A stretch of DNA of 10,221 bases from contig CACZSJ010000141.1 in NCBI GenBank assembly GCA_902783825.1, forward strand, positions 1-10,221, written 5' to 3'. A model generated the notes under the pieces. That model ran no database searches and was not told the origin of the DNA. It saw only the letters and a list, made by a program, of their open reading frames with translations. Source of the DNA: Oscillospiraceae bacterium. GTDB lineage: Bacteria; Bacillota; Clostridia; Oscillospirales; Oscillospiraceae. This document shows, piece after piece, positions 1-5,635 of this stretch. Position numbers and translations under genes: made by a program. Position 1 is the stretch's first letter. Each line of letters starts with the position of its first letter.

Positions 1-710
1 AGGCGGAGCTGGAAGTCCGTCTGGAGAAAGCGGATTTGAAGTCCCGCCGGGAAGCGGAGCGGATTCTCGCGGAAGCGCGGGAGACTGCGGAGCAAGTGTT
101 CCGGGAGCTGGACGAAATGCAAAAGCGTGCCAACGAGGAGGACAACGCACAGCGAATCAATGAGGCCCGCAGCGCGCTGCGCAGGAAGCTCAACCAGTCG
201 GAGGAAAAACTGGGCAGAGAGCCGGCAGAGCCGGAAACGCAGCAGCTTTCCAGCCGTCCGATCCGTCCGGGAGATACCGTTCGGATTCGGGCCATGGGTG
301 TAAAGGCGGAGGTCATCTCGATTTCTCCGGAGCGGGTGTTGAGCCTGCGTGCGGGCATTATGAACGTGACGGCGCGGGAAGACGAAGTGCTGCTGCTGGA
401 GGGCGTGGAGGCGCAGACAAAGAAAACTACGGCCGTCCAGAGCACAGCGCGCCTTCGCAGCGCCGGCATGCCGACAGAAATCGATCTGCGGGGAATGGAG
501 GCGCTGGAAGCGGTGCTGGCAGCCGAGCGGTATTTGGACAGCGCGGTAATGGCAAGACTCTCTCAAGTGACTCTGATCCACGGCAAAGGCACCGGCGCGC
601 TGCGCACGGCGATACATCAAATGCTCAAACGCAACAAAGCGGTGAAGTCATTCCGCTTGGGGCGCTATGGAGAGGGCGAAAGCGGCGTCACCCTTGTCGA
701 ACTGAAATAA
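1..710 (+). CDS. mutS2: MutS2 family protein, C-terminal part with Smr domain (5' end outside window)
   Basis: The reading frame is open from base 3 without a start, so this is the last 235 residues of a longer protein. MutS2 proteins are usually near 780-800 residues. The visible part starts with a charged, Ala/Glu/Arg-rich helix (the end of the coiled-coil clamp region). A small beta-rich module follows (PGDTVRIRAMGVKAEV, about bases 270-400). An Smr domain fills bases 474-707 and carries the two hallmark motifs, IDLRG and HGKGTGAL. Smr domains bind or nick nucleic acid. In Firmicutes MutS2 has been linked to suppression of homologous recombination and, more recently, to rescue of collided ribosomes. 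The MutS-like ATPase lies upstream and cannot be checked. The gene ends in TAA, and the next gene has its own promoter. The family call is strong; which cellular role dominates here is not visible. Confidence 0.93.
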   Translation, partial: AELEVRLEKADLKSRREAERILAEARETAEQVFRELDEMQKRANEEDNAQRINEARSALRRKLNQSEEKLGREPAEPETQQLSSRPIRPGDTVRIRAMGVKAEVISISPERVLSLRAGIMNVTAREDEVLLLEGVEAQTKKTTAVQSTARLRSAGMPTEIDLRGMEALEAVLAAERYLDSAVMARLSQVTLIHGKGTGALRTAIHQMLKRNKAVKSFRLGRYGEGESGVTLVELK

Positions 711-766
711 AATCTGGCCGGTGCTATCGCAATAAATGTTGAAAACAACGAAACATTTGAAAGCGG

Positions 767-795
767 TTGACGATTCCGCCGAAATTTGATAAAGT
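767..795 (+). promoter_or_regulatory. Probable sigma-A promoter of the HPr gene
   Basis: TTGACG (767-772) is followed by a 17-base spacer and TAAAGT (790-795). The -35 matches consensus at 5 of 6 positions and the -10 at 4 of 6. It lies in the 133-base gap between mutS2 and the HPr gene. Transcription would start near base 802, giving a leader of about 40 bases. The bases just upstream (TGAAAGCG, 758-765) resemble half of a CcpA cre site. Confidence 0.65.
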
Positions 796-843
796 AAACG
801 CGGTCAAATCATGTTCAATTCGTTTTTATAAGGAGTGGCGAGT

Positions 844-1107
844 ATGATAACCAAAGAAGTAGTCATCAACAATCAGGTAGGTCTTCATGCCAGACCCGCG
901 ACTTTTTTCATTCAGAAAGCCAACGAGTTCAAGAGCAGCATCTGGGTCGAGAAGGAAGAGCGGCGTGTCAACGCCAAGAGCCTTTTGGGCGTGCTTTCTT
1001 TGGGCATCGTTAAGGGTACTGCGATTACCATCATTGCCGACGGTACCGATGAGGAGGCTGCTATCGCCACCTTGTCCGAGCTGATCGACTCTGACTTCTC
1101 CGAGTGA
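844..1107 (+). CDS. ptsH: Phosphocarrier protein HPr of the PTS
   Basis: This is an 87-residue protein, the usual HPr length. HPr carries phosphate from enzyme I to the sugar-specific EIIA proteins in the cytoplasm. The active-site motif GLHARPA places the phosphorylated histidine at residue 15 and the conserved arginine at 17. Ser46 in the NAKSLLGVLSLG segment matches the regulatory site phosphorylated by HPr kinase in Firmicutes, where the product acts with CcpA in carbon catabolite control. Because residue 15 is His, this is a PTS-competent HPr rather than the Crh paralogue. The start is ATG 844: AGGAG at 831-835 sits 8 bases upstream, while the in-frame GTG at 835 overlaps that Shine-Dalgarno sequence and is unlikely. 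The gene has its own promoter and a hairpin terminator, so it is probably transcribed mainly alone. No enzyme I gene is in the window. Confidence 0.95.
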   Translation: MITKEVVINNQVGLHARPATFFIQKANEFKSSIWVEKEERRVNAKSLLGVLSLGIVKGTAITIIADGTDEEAAIATLSELIDSDFSE

Positions 1108-1130
1108 GCTGCTAAAGAATACGGTATAAC

Positions 1131-1160
1131 AGGGGCTGTGCGCAGGCACAGCCCTGTTTT
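1131..1160 (+). terminator. Rho-independent terminator after the HPr gene
   Basis: GGGCTGTG (1133-1140) pairs perfectly with CACAGCCC (1147-1154) around a six-base loop, CGCAGG, followed by TGTTTTC. The stem is strong but the T tract is short (four Ts, then C), so termination may be incomplete. It starts 24 bases past the HPr stop and ends 24 bases before the next start codon. Confidence 0.75.
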
Positions 1161-1183
1161 CAAATGGGAAGATCGGTGCGCGT

Positions 1184-2044
1184 ATGAAAAAAGAGAGTTT
1201 GGCTACAATGGAAATGCTGCTCTGCGCGGGATTGTGGAGCATTGCCGGGATTTTTATGAAACTGCTGCCTTGGAACGGCTTTGCCGTGGCGGGGATGCGC
1301 AGTCTGATCGCGGGGATAACCATTGCTGTTTACATGCTGATAAAAGGTTACCGTTTTGTGTTCAACCGTCAGACGCTTGTAGCCGGCGTGCTGGCTGGTT
1401 GCGTATATACCTGCTTTGCCTGCGCCAATAAACTGACCACCGCAGCCAATGCCATTGTGCTGCAATTTACGGCGCCGGTGTTTATCGTATTGTTTTCTGC
1501 ATTGCTTTTTAAGACGCGTGTCCGCCGCTCTGACCTGCTGGTCGTGCTGCTGACCCTGGCGGGCATCGCCCTTTTTTTCTTCGATCAATTGAAGCCTGGC
1601 TATGTGCTGGGCAACTTTGTGGCCATAGCCGCCGGCATGTTTATGGCCGGCATGTATATGGCGATTGGCGGACTGGAAAGCCAGGAGCGCTTCAGCGCGG
1701 TGGTCATCGGCCAGGGAGTTACTTTCCTGATCGGACTGCCTTTTATCCTGAGTACGCGGCCATTGCTGAATCTTACGACCCTGAGCTGCATTTTGATTCT
1801 GGGTGTTTTTCAGCTGGGGATTTCCTACATTTTGTATGTGAAGGCGGCGCGATACTGTCCGCCCTTGGCTTGCAGCCTTTTGGGCGCGGTGGAGCCGCTG
1901 CTCAATCCCGTGTGGGTTTTGCTGTTTGATGGAGAGCGTCCGGGGCTGTTTGCCCTGATTGGCGCGGTGATTGTGGTGGTCTCCATTACGGCCTGGCTGA
2001 TATACGGGCAGGATAAATCGACAGCGGAGGAAGCCAATGCTTGA
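1184..2044 (+). CDS. EamA/DMT (RhaT-like) family transporter
   Basis: This 286-residue protein belongs to the drug/metabolite transporter superfamily, which usually has ten membrane helices in two EamA repeats. Hydrophobic segments are visible at roughly residues 8-28, 33-53, 66-82, 88-108, 115-133, 141-161, 170-190, 198-218, 223-247 and 253-273. Typical family motifs are LQFTAPVF in the first half and LGAVEPLLNPVWVLLFDGERP at the same place in the second half. The tail after residue 275 is short and charged. The substrate cannot be predicted: characterised relatives export amino acids, metabolites or drugs. The start at ATG 1184 has only a weak upstream GGGAAG. ATG 1208 (residue 9) is an alternative, but it would begin at the first membrane helix. 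The stop overlaps the uvrC start by 8 bases (ATGCTTGA), suggesting translational coupling to an unrelated DNA-repair gene. Confidence 0.9.
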   Translation: MKKESLATMEMLLCAGLWSIAGIFMKLLPWNGFAVAGMRSLIAGITIAVYMLIKGYRFVFNRQTLVAGVLAGCVYTCFACANKLTTAANAIVLQFTAPVFIVLFSALLFKTRVRRSDLLVVLLTLAGIALFFFDQLKPGYVLGNFVAIAAGMFMAGMYMAIGGLESQERFSAVVIGQGVTFLIGLPFILSTRPLLNLTTLSCILILGVFQLGISYILYVKAARYCPPLACSLLGAVEPLLNPVWVLLFDGERPGLFALIGAVIVVVSITAWLIYGQDKSTAEEANA

Positions 2045-3887
2045 AACGCTGAGAGAAAAAGCGAACAATCTGCCTCAGCTTCCCGGAGTGTATATTATGC
2101 TGGACATCCAGGGCCAAGTGATCTATGTGGGAAAGGCAAAGAAGCTCAAGAACCGGGTCAGCAGCTATTTCCACGGGGAACACCTGCCTAAAGTGGCGGC
2201 TATGGTGGAGAAGGTGGCTGATTTTAACGTAATCGTGGCAGACAGTGAATTTGAGGCGCTTGTACTGGAGAATTCGCTGATCAAACGCCACAAGCCTCAC
2301 TACAATATTCTGCTGAAAGACGATAAAGGCTATCCCTATATTCGTGTAGATGCGGACAGTGACTATCCCAGTATGCGCATCGTCAACCGCCGCATCAAAG
2401 ACGGCGCCCGGTATTTTGGCCCCTACGGAGGTCGATACCAGACCCGGGAGATCATCGCAACTCTGTGCAAGGCGCTGCTTTTGCCGGACTGCTCCCGCAA
2501 ATTCCCCAGAGATGTGGGGCGGGAGCGTCCTTGCTTGAATTACCACATGGGGAGCTGCGCTGGTTGGTGCCTTCCGGATAACAAGCCCGAGGACTATCGA
2601 AGCCGCATGCGCCAGGCGATGCTGATCCTGGACGGGAAAAGCGAACAGCTGATGACGGATTTGAAGAGGGAAATGGAACAAGCGGCAGAAGAGCTGCGCT
2701 TTGAGCGAGCTGCCGAGCTGCGGGACCGACTGCGCGCGGTGCAGGGACTGACCCATAAGCAGCGCGTGATTTCCACCACCTTTGCAGATACCGACGCCAT
2801 TGCGTTTTGCCGCGGCGCCAAAAGCAGCTTTGTGATTTTGCATTTTGTCAATGGCGACCTGATTGGGAAAGACGTGGAAATGATGGAGGAACCTCTGGAA
2901 GAGGACGGCGAAGCAATCTCTGAATTGGTGCGGCAGACTTACACCGCCCAGAGGGGCGCATGGCCGCGGACGATTCTGCTTCCCTGCCGATTGGAGGACA
3001 AGGAGGAGCTGGAGCGCCTGCTGAGCGAGACGGCAGGCCACCGGGTATATCTGGAAACGCCCAAGCGCGGTGAGAGGCTGCGGCTGATCGAGAGCGCGGC
3101 GCTCAATGCCCGGGAAGAAATTCAGAGACGGACCACGGCCGCCCAGCGTCGGTCCAAGACGCTGGAATGGCTGCAGAAGGCGTTGGAGCTGGAACGATTT
3201 CCTCACCGGATCGAAGCGTTTGATATTTCCAATCTGGGCGATACGGGCATTGTGGCTGCCATGACCGTCCATGTGGACGGAAGACCCCTGAAGCGGGACT
3301 ATCGGAAATTCCGTATCCGCGATCTGGCGCTGCGGGACGACTATGCCAGCATGTATCAGGCGATTAGCCGCCGCTTTCGCCACTATGTGGAAGGGGACGA
3401 AGCATTTGGCGTTCTCCCGGATCTGCTGCTGATTGACGGAGGCGAAACCCATGCGGCCACCGCACAGCGCGCTCTGAGCGATTTGGGCTTGCAGCTGCCC
3501 GTGTTCGGCATGGTCAAGGACGAGCGGCACCGCACCCGGGCGCTGATCACGTCTGATGGCAGAGAGATTGGAATCAGCGGCAATCAGGCGGTTTTCGCGC
3601 TGATCGGAAGCATTCAGGAAGAAACACACCGCAGCGCCATTGGTTATCAGCGGCAGCTGCGAGGGGAGAGCTATGGATCGGTGCTGGATAAAATCCCTGG
3701 GATCGGCATCCAGCGGAGAAATCAGCTTCTGCAAAGCTTCAAATCCGTAAAGGCCGTTCGAGAGGCGGATGTGCAGGCACTTTCCCGGGTTCTGCCGTCT
3801 AATGCCGCACAGGCAGTCTATGATTATTTCCATGGGGAGGATGCGGCATGCGTGTCATTACCGGAACAGCCAGAGGCAGAAAACTGA
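2037..3887 (+). CDS. uvrC: Excinuclease ABC subunit C (UvrC)
   Basis: UvrC makes both incisions around a lesion in UvrABC nucleotide excision repair. The 616 residues show the complete family layout. The GIY-YIG nuclease (about 15-95) has GVYIM, VIYVGKAKKLKNR and the conserved Glu78 in LVLENSLIK. A cysteine cluster (C152, C166, C174, C178) matches the pattern assigned to an iron-sulfur cluster in E. coli UvrC. The UVR motif that contacts UvrB lies at about 203-237. The RNase H-like nuclease has FDISN (D396), LLIDGG (D467) and the ETHRSAI histidine (H531). The C-terminal helix-hairpin-helix DNA-binding pair spans about 548-600. The start is ATG 2037, with GGAGG at 2026-2030, six bases upstream. 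It overlaps the transporter gene by 8 bases and rsmD by 40. Nothing is truncated and all catalytic positions I can recognise are intact. Confidence 0.97.
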   Translation: MLETLREKANNLPQLPGVYIMLDIQGQVIYVGKAKKLKNRVSSYFHGEHLPKVAAMVEKVADFNVIVADSEFEALVLENSLIKRHKPHYNILLKDDKGYPYIRVDADSDYPSMRIVNRRIKDGARYFGPYGGRYQTREIIATLCKALLLPDCSRKFPRDVGRERPCLNYHMGSCAGWCLPDNKPEDYRSRMRQAMLILDGKSEQLMTDLKREMEQAAEELRFERAAELRDRLRAVQGLTHKQRVISTTFADTDAIAFCRGAKSSFVILHFVNGDLIGKDVEMMEEPLEEDGEAISELVRQTYTAQRGAWPRTILLPCRLEDKEELERLLSETAGHRVYLETPKRGERLRLIESAALNAREEIQRRTTAAQRRSKTLEWLQKALELERFPHRIEAFDISNLGDTGIVAAMTVHVDGRPLKRDYRKFRIRDLALRDDYASMYQAISRRFRHYVEGDEAFGVLPDLLLIDGGETHAATAQRALSDLGLQLPVFGMVKDERHRTRALITSDGREIGISGNQAVFALIGSIQEETHRSAIGYQRQLRGESYGSVLDKIPGIGIQRRNQLLQSFKSVKAVREADVQALSRVLPSNAAQAVYDYFHGEDAACVSLPEQPEAEN

Positions 3888-4420
3888 AAACGCCTGCGGG
3901 CTACGACATCCGCCCTACAACGGACAATGTAAAGGAAGCCCTGTTCAATATCATCCAGTTTGACGTGGAGGGCAGGCGGGTTCTAGATCTGTTTGCAGGG
4001 ACGGGCCAGCTGGGGATCGAGTGTCTGAGCCGGGGCGCGGCAAGCGCGGTGTTTGTGGATCAGAGCCGGGAAGCGCTGCGAATCGTGGGGGAGAATCTGA
4101 AAGCATGCGGCTTGCAGGGCAAGCTCTGTCAGATGGATGCTTTGCGCTTCCTTCAGCAGGCAGAAAGCTTTGATTTGATCTTTGTGGATCCGCCATACGA
4201 TGCAAATTTATATATTTCTGTGCTGAAATGCATCAATTCGGTTGACATATTGTCGGAAGGTGGTATAATAGTCTGCGAAGCCCGCAGCGGGGAGTCGCTC
4301 CCGGCTATGGAGTCCCCCTATCGAAAGGGGAAAGAGTACCGCTACGGCAAGGTAAAGATTGCTATTTATACAAAGGAAGGCAACAGAGATGAGAACTGCG
4401 ATATGCCCGGGCAGCTTTGA
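3848..4420 (+). CDS. rsmD: 16S rRNA (guanine(966)-N(2))-methyltransferase RsmD
   Basis: This 190-residue class I SAM-dependent methyltransferase modifies G966 (E. coli numbering) of 16S rRNA in the small subunit. Conserved elements appear in order: the N-terminal MRVITGTARGRKL, then RPTTDNVKEALFNI (22-35), the SAM-binding loop VLDLFAGTGQLGIE (45-58), an acidic residue after strand 2 (D71), and the catalytic DPPY (114-117). The SAM loop reads AGTGQLG where many relatives have AGSGALG, a mild change. The start is ATG 3848, with GGAGG at 3836-3840, seven bases upstream, giving a 40-base overlap with uvrC. The 3' end overlaps coaD by 32 bases, so the last ten residues are shaped by the next gene's start region. 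The rsmD-coaD pairing is widespread in bacteria. Bases 4242-4269 within this gene also form a consensus promoter. Confidence 0.95.
   Translation: MRVITGTARGRKLKTPAGYDIRPTTDNVKEALFNIIQFDVEGRRVLDLFAGTGQLGIECLSRGAASAVFVDQSREALRIVGENLKACGLQGKLCQMDALRFLQQAESFDLIFVDPPYDANLYISVLKCINSVDILSEGGIIVCEARSGESLPAMESPYRKGKEYRYGKVKIAIYTKEGNRDENCDMPGQL
4242..4269 (+). promoter_or_regulatory. Consensus sigma-A promoter inside rsmD, probably driving coaD
   Basis: TTGACA (4242-4247) and TATAAT (4264-4269) both match consensus perfectly, with a 16-base spacer. A TG one base before the -10 (4261-4262) makes it an extended -10 as well. Transcription would start near base 4276, leaving a leader of about 113 bases before coaD. 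It lies in rsmD codons for VDILSEGGIIV, three of which are ATA, a codon that is rare elsewhere in the window. Confidence 0.72.
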
Positions 4421-4883
4421 CCCGATCACTCTCGGACACTTGAACATCATCCGCCGCGCTTCACAGATATTCGACCAGGTAGTGGTCTGCGTTATGCTCA
4501 ATTCCACCAAAAAGACGCCAATGTTTACTGTGGAAGAAAAGGTTGACATGGCCCGCCGGGCGGTGGCCAAGTATCCCAACGTGATTGTGGATTGCTCGGA
4601 CATTCTCGTGGCGGAGTATGCCAAGAAATTCGAAGGGCCAGTGCTGGTCAAGGGCTTGCGGGTCGCATCGGATTTTGAGTATGAATTCCAGATGGATTTG
4701 ATCAACAAAAATATCAATCCAGCACTGGAAACCATGTTTCTTACCTCCGGAGCCAGGTACACGTTTTTGAGCTCCTCTGTTGTGCGGGAGCTGGCCATGT
4801 ACGGGGCAGACCTTTCTGGCCTGGTACCGGACGAACTGATTGCCGAGATCGAGAAAAAAGCCGCTCAATGGAGGAACAAATGA
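4389..4883 (+). CDS. coaD: Phosphopantetheine adenylyltransferase (PPAT)
   Basis: CoaD transfers AMP from ATP to 4'-phosphopantetheine, giving dephospho-CoA, the next-to-last step of coenzyme A synthesis in the cytoplasm. The 164 residues match the usual family length of about 160. The nucleotidyltransferase signature is clear: AICPGSFDPITLGH with the TxGH motif at 14-17, KGLR at 88-91, and the FLSSSVVRE segment (126-134) corresponding to the ISSS motif at the C-terminal end of the active site. The start is ATG 4389, with GGAAGG at 4375-4380, eight bases upstream. A longer reading frame from an upstream non-ATG codon is open but would add residues not found in the family. The gene overlaps rsmD by 32 bases, and its TGA overlaps the ATG of the next gene (ATGA at 4880-4883). 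It may be transcribed from the promoter inside rsmD as well as from upstream. Confidence 0.97.
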   Translation: MRTAICPGSFDPITLGHLNIIRRASQIFDQVVVCVMLNSTKKTPMFTVEEKVDMARRAVAKYPNVIVDCSDILVAEYAKKFEGPVLVKGLRVASDFEYEFQMDLINKNINPALETMFLTSGARYTFLSSSVVRELAMYGADLSGLVPDELIAEIEKKAAQWRNK

Positions 4884-5392
4884 TGGATAAGCATGATGTG
4901 ATTGCATTGCTGGACAGCTTATACGATATGGTCTCGGAAGCCTGGGGGGTACCTCTGGGCAATGATAAGTGCATCATTGAGCGGGAAAAGGCCCTGGGCA
5001 TGATCCACGACATCAAGACCAATTTGCCTACGGCCATTGCGGAAGCCAAACGCTTGGTTGCGGCGCGAGATGAGTTTATCGGCAACGCCAAGCGGGAGGC
5101 GGAGGCCTTGCGAAAAAGTGCGGAAGAAAAGGCCAGCACCATGGTTTCCGAGCAGGAAATCGTTCGGGTCGCCCGTGCCAGAAGCGCGGAGATGATCGCC
5201 TCTGCGGAGGCAAAAACCAAGGAACTGCGCCGCGTTGCCAGCGACTATGTGGATGATATCATGCGTCAAGCAGAAGAGAGCATGAGCTCCGCGCTGCAGA
5301 CCGTGCGCTCTGCGCACAGTGCGTTCAGTTCGGCGGAGTCTTCTGCCGTGCGCCCCGAAACCACTGAGAGGGCAGCCGAAAAACAGGAGTAA
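4880..5392 (+). CDS. Conserved coiled-coil protein of unknown function, coaD-linked
   Basis: This is a 170-residue soluble protein with no signal peptide or membrane segment. After a short N-terminal helical region (DVIALLDSLYDMVSEA), residues about 45-150 are almost continuous Ala/Glu/Lys/Arg-rich helix with coiled-coil character. The tail (about 151-170) is Ser/Ala/Glu-rich and probably disordered. From memory it resembles a clostridial family found next to coaD, often labelled 'ATPase' or V-type ATPase subunit H/F0 subunit b-like. It has no P-loop, so the ATPase label has no support in the sequence. A DivIVA-like or other scaffold role is possible but unproven. Three in-frame ATGs compete: 4868, 4880 and 4883. 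GGAGG at 4870-4874 overlaps the first, so 4880 or 4883 (spacing 5 or 8) is more likely. It overlaps coaD by 4 bases, indicating coupled translation, and is followed by a strong terminator. Confidence 0.85.
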   Translation: MMDKHDVIALLDSLYDMVSEAWGVPLGNDKCIIEREKALGMIHDIKTNLPTAIAEAKRLVAARDEFIGNAKREAEALRKSAEEKASTMVSEQEIVRVARARSAEMIASAEAKTKELRRVASDYVDDIMRQAEESMSSALQTVRSAHSAFSSAESSAVRPETTERAAEKQE

Positions 5393-5412
5393 TTTGTACA
5401 TAAGGATACACG

Positions 5413-5465
5413 ATCCAGCCCTGGAATCTGTGCGTGTTTTGCACCGATTTCGGGGCTGGATTTTT
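5413..5465 (+). terminator. Long composite hairpin terminator closing the transporter-uvrC-coaD unit
   Basis: The outer stem pairs ATCCAGCCC (5413-5421) with GGGCTGGAT (5453-5461). Inside it, GAATCTGTGC (5424-5433) pairs with GCACCGATTTC (5441-5451), apart from one mismatch and one bulge, around the loop GTGTTTT. The stem runs straight into five Ts (5461-5465). It lies 20 bases after the coiled-coil gene and ends about 70 bases before the mraZ promoter. Confidence 0.88.
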
Positions 5466-5522
5466 CCGTTTCACAGGAAAAAATGGCCGCGGAAGAAGAT
5501 GCAAGAAAAAAGACGAAAAACG

Positions 5523-5547
5523 ACAAAAAGTTTCACTTGCTTTTTGT
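5523..5547. repeat. 8-bp inverted repeat overlapping the mraZ promoter -35
   Basis: ACAAAAAG (5523-5530) and CTTTTTGT (5540-5547) form a perfect inverted repeat around the nine-base centre TTTCACTTG. The right arm and centre overlap the proposed -35 hexamer (5537-5542). The sequence is AT-rich, so chance is a real possibility, but the position would suit a regulator site. Confidence 0.4.
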
Positions 5548-5565
5548 GGATAGCTCCCCTATAAT
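5537..5565 (+). promoter_or_regulatory. Probable sigma-A promoter of the mraZ/dcw cluster
   Basis: TTGCTT (5537-5542), a 17-base spacer and TATAAT (5560-5565). The -10 is perfect and the -35 matches 3 of 6 positions, which fits a promoter modulated by a regulator. Transcription would start near base 5572, within the array of boxes described next, leaving a leader of about 64 bases before mraZ. Confidence 0.72.
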
Positions 5566-5566
5566 G

Positions 5567-5600
5567 GTAGTGAAAAGTGGTATGAAGTGGTGAAAAATGG
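5567..5600 (+). promoter_or_regulatory. Probable MraZ operator: direct repeats at 10-bp spacing
   Basis: Three boxes repeat with an exact 10-base period: AAAAGTGG (ending 5580), TGAAGTGG (ending 5590) and AAAAATGG (ending 5600). A weaker copy, GTAG, at 5567-5570 keeps the register. MraZ is known to bind arrays of short G-rich direct repeats one helical turn apart just upstream of its own gene: TGGGA-type boxes in E. coli and AAAGTG-type boxes in mollicutes. The boxes here start just after the -10 element and resemble the AAAGTG type, so repression of the cluster by MraZ is likely. The MraZ assignment is inferred from position and pattern. Confidence 0.7.
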
Positions 5601-5613
5601 AGCGTTTTTCACC
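5589..5613. repeat. 9-bp perfect inverted repeat in the mraZ leader
   Basis: GGTGAAAAA (5589-5597) and TTTTTCACC (5605-5613) are exact reverse complements around the seven-base loop TGGAGCG. The left arm contains part of the second and third MraZ-like boxes. In RNA it would form a hairpin 22 bases before the mraZ start codon; in DNA it places an inverted copy of the box beside the direct repeats. Confidence 0.6.
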
Positions 5614-5635
5614 GTAAGCTGGGGGGCGTTTATCC

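Noticed and set aside
835..843. GTG at 835 as the HPr start
   Set aside because: It overlaps the AGGAG ribosome site used by ATG 844, and starting at 844 puts the active-site histidine at the canonical position 15.
1160..2068. A 302-residue minus-strand open frame opposite the transporter
   Set aside because: Composition is Gln/His/Arg-rich without motifs, and the plus strand encodes a convincing ten-helix transporter.
1986..3833. A 615-residue open frame on the minus strand opposite uvrC
   Set aside because: It mirrors uvrC, has no recognisable domain, a composition rich in His/Gln/Arg typical of antisense reading, and no ribosome site. The plus strand carries a complete UvrC.
4359..4388. 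Upstream extension of coaD by ten residues
   Set aside because: It would need a non-ATG start before the GGAAGG ribosome site, and the CoaD family begins at the MRTAICPGSF segment.
4542..4547. A second TTGACA inside coaD
   Set aside because: No -10-like hexamer is found at 15-19 bases downstream; the sequence is GC-rich there.
4868..4879. ATG 4868 as start of the coiled-coil protein
   Set aside because: The GGAGG ribosome site lies on and just after this codon, so it serves the ATGs at 4880/4883 instead.
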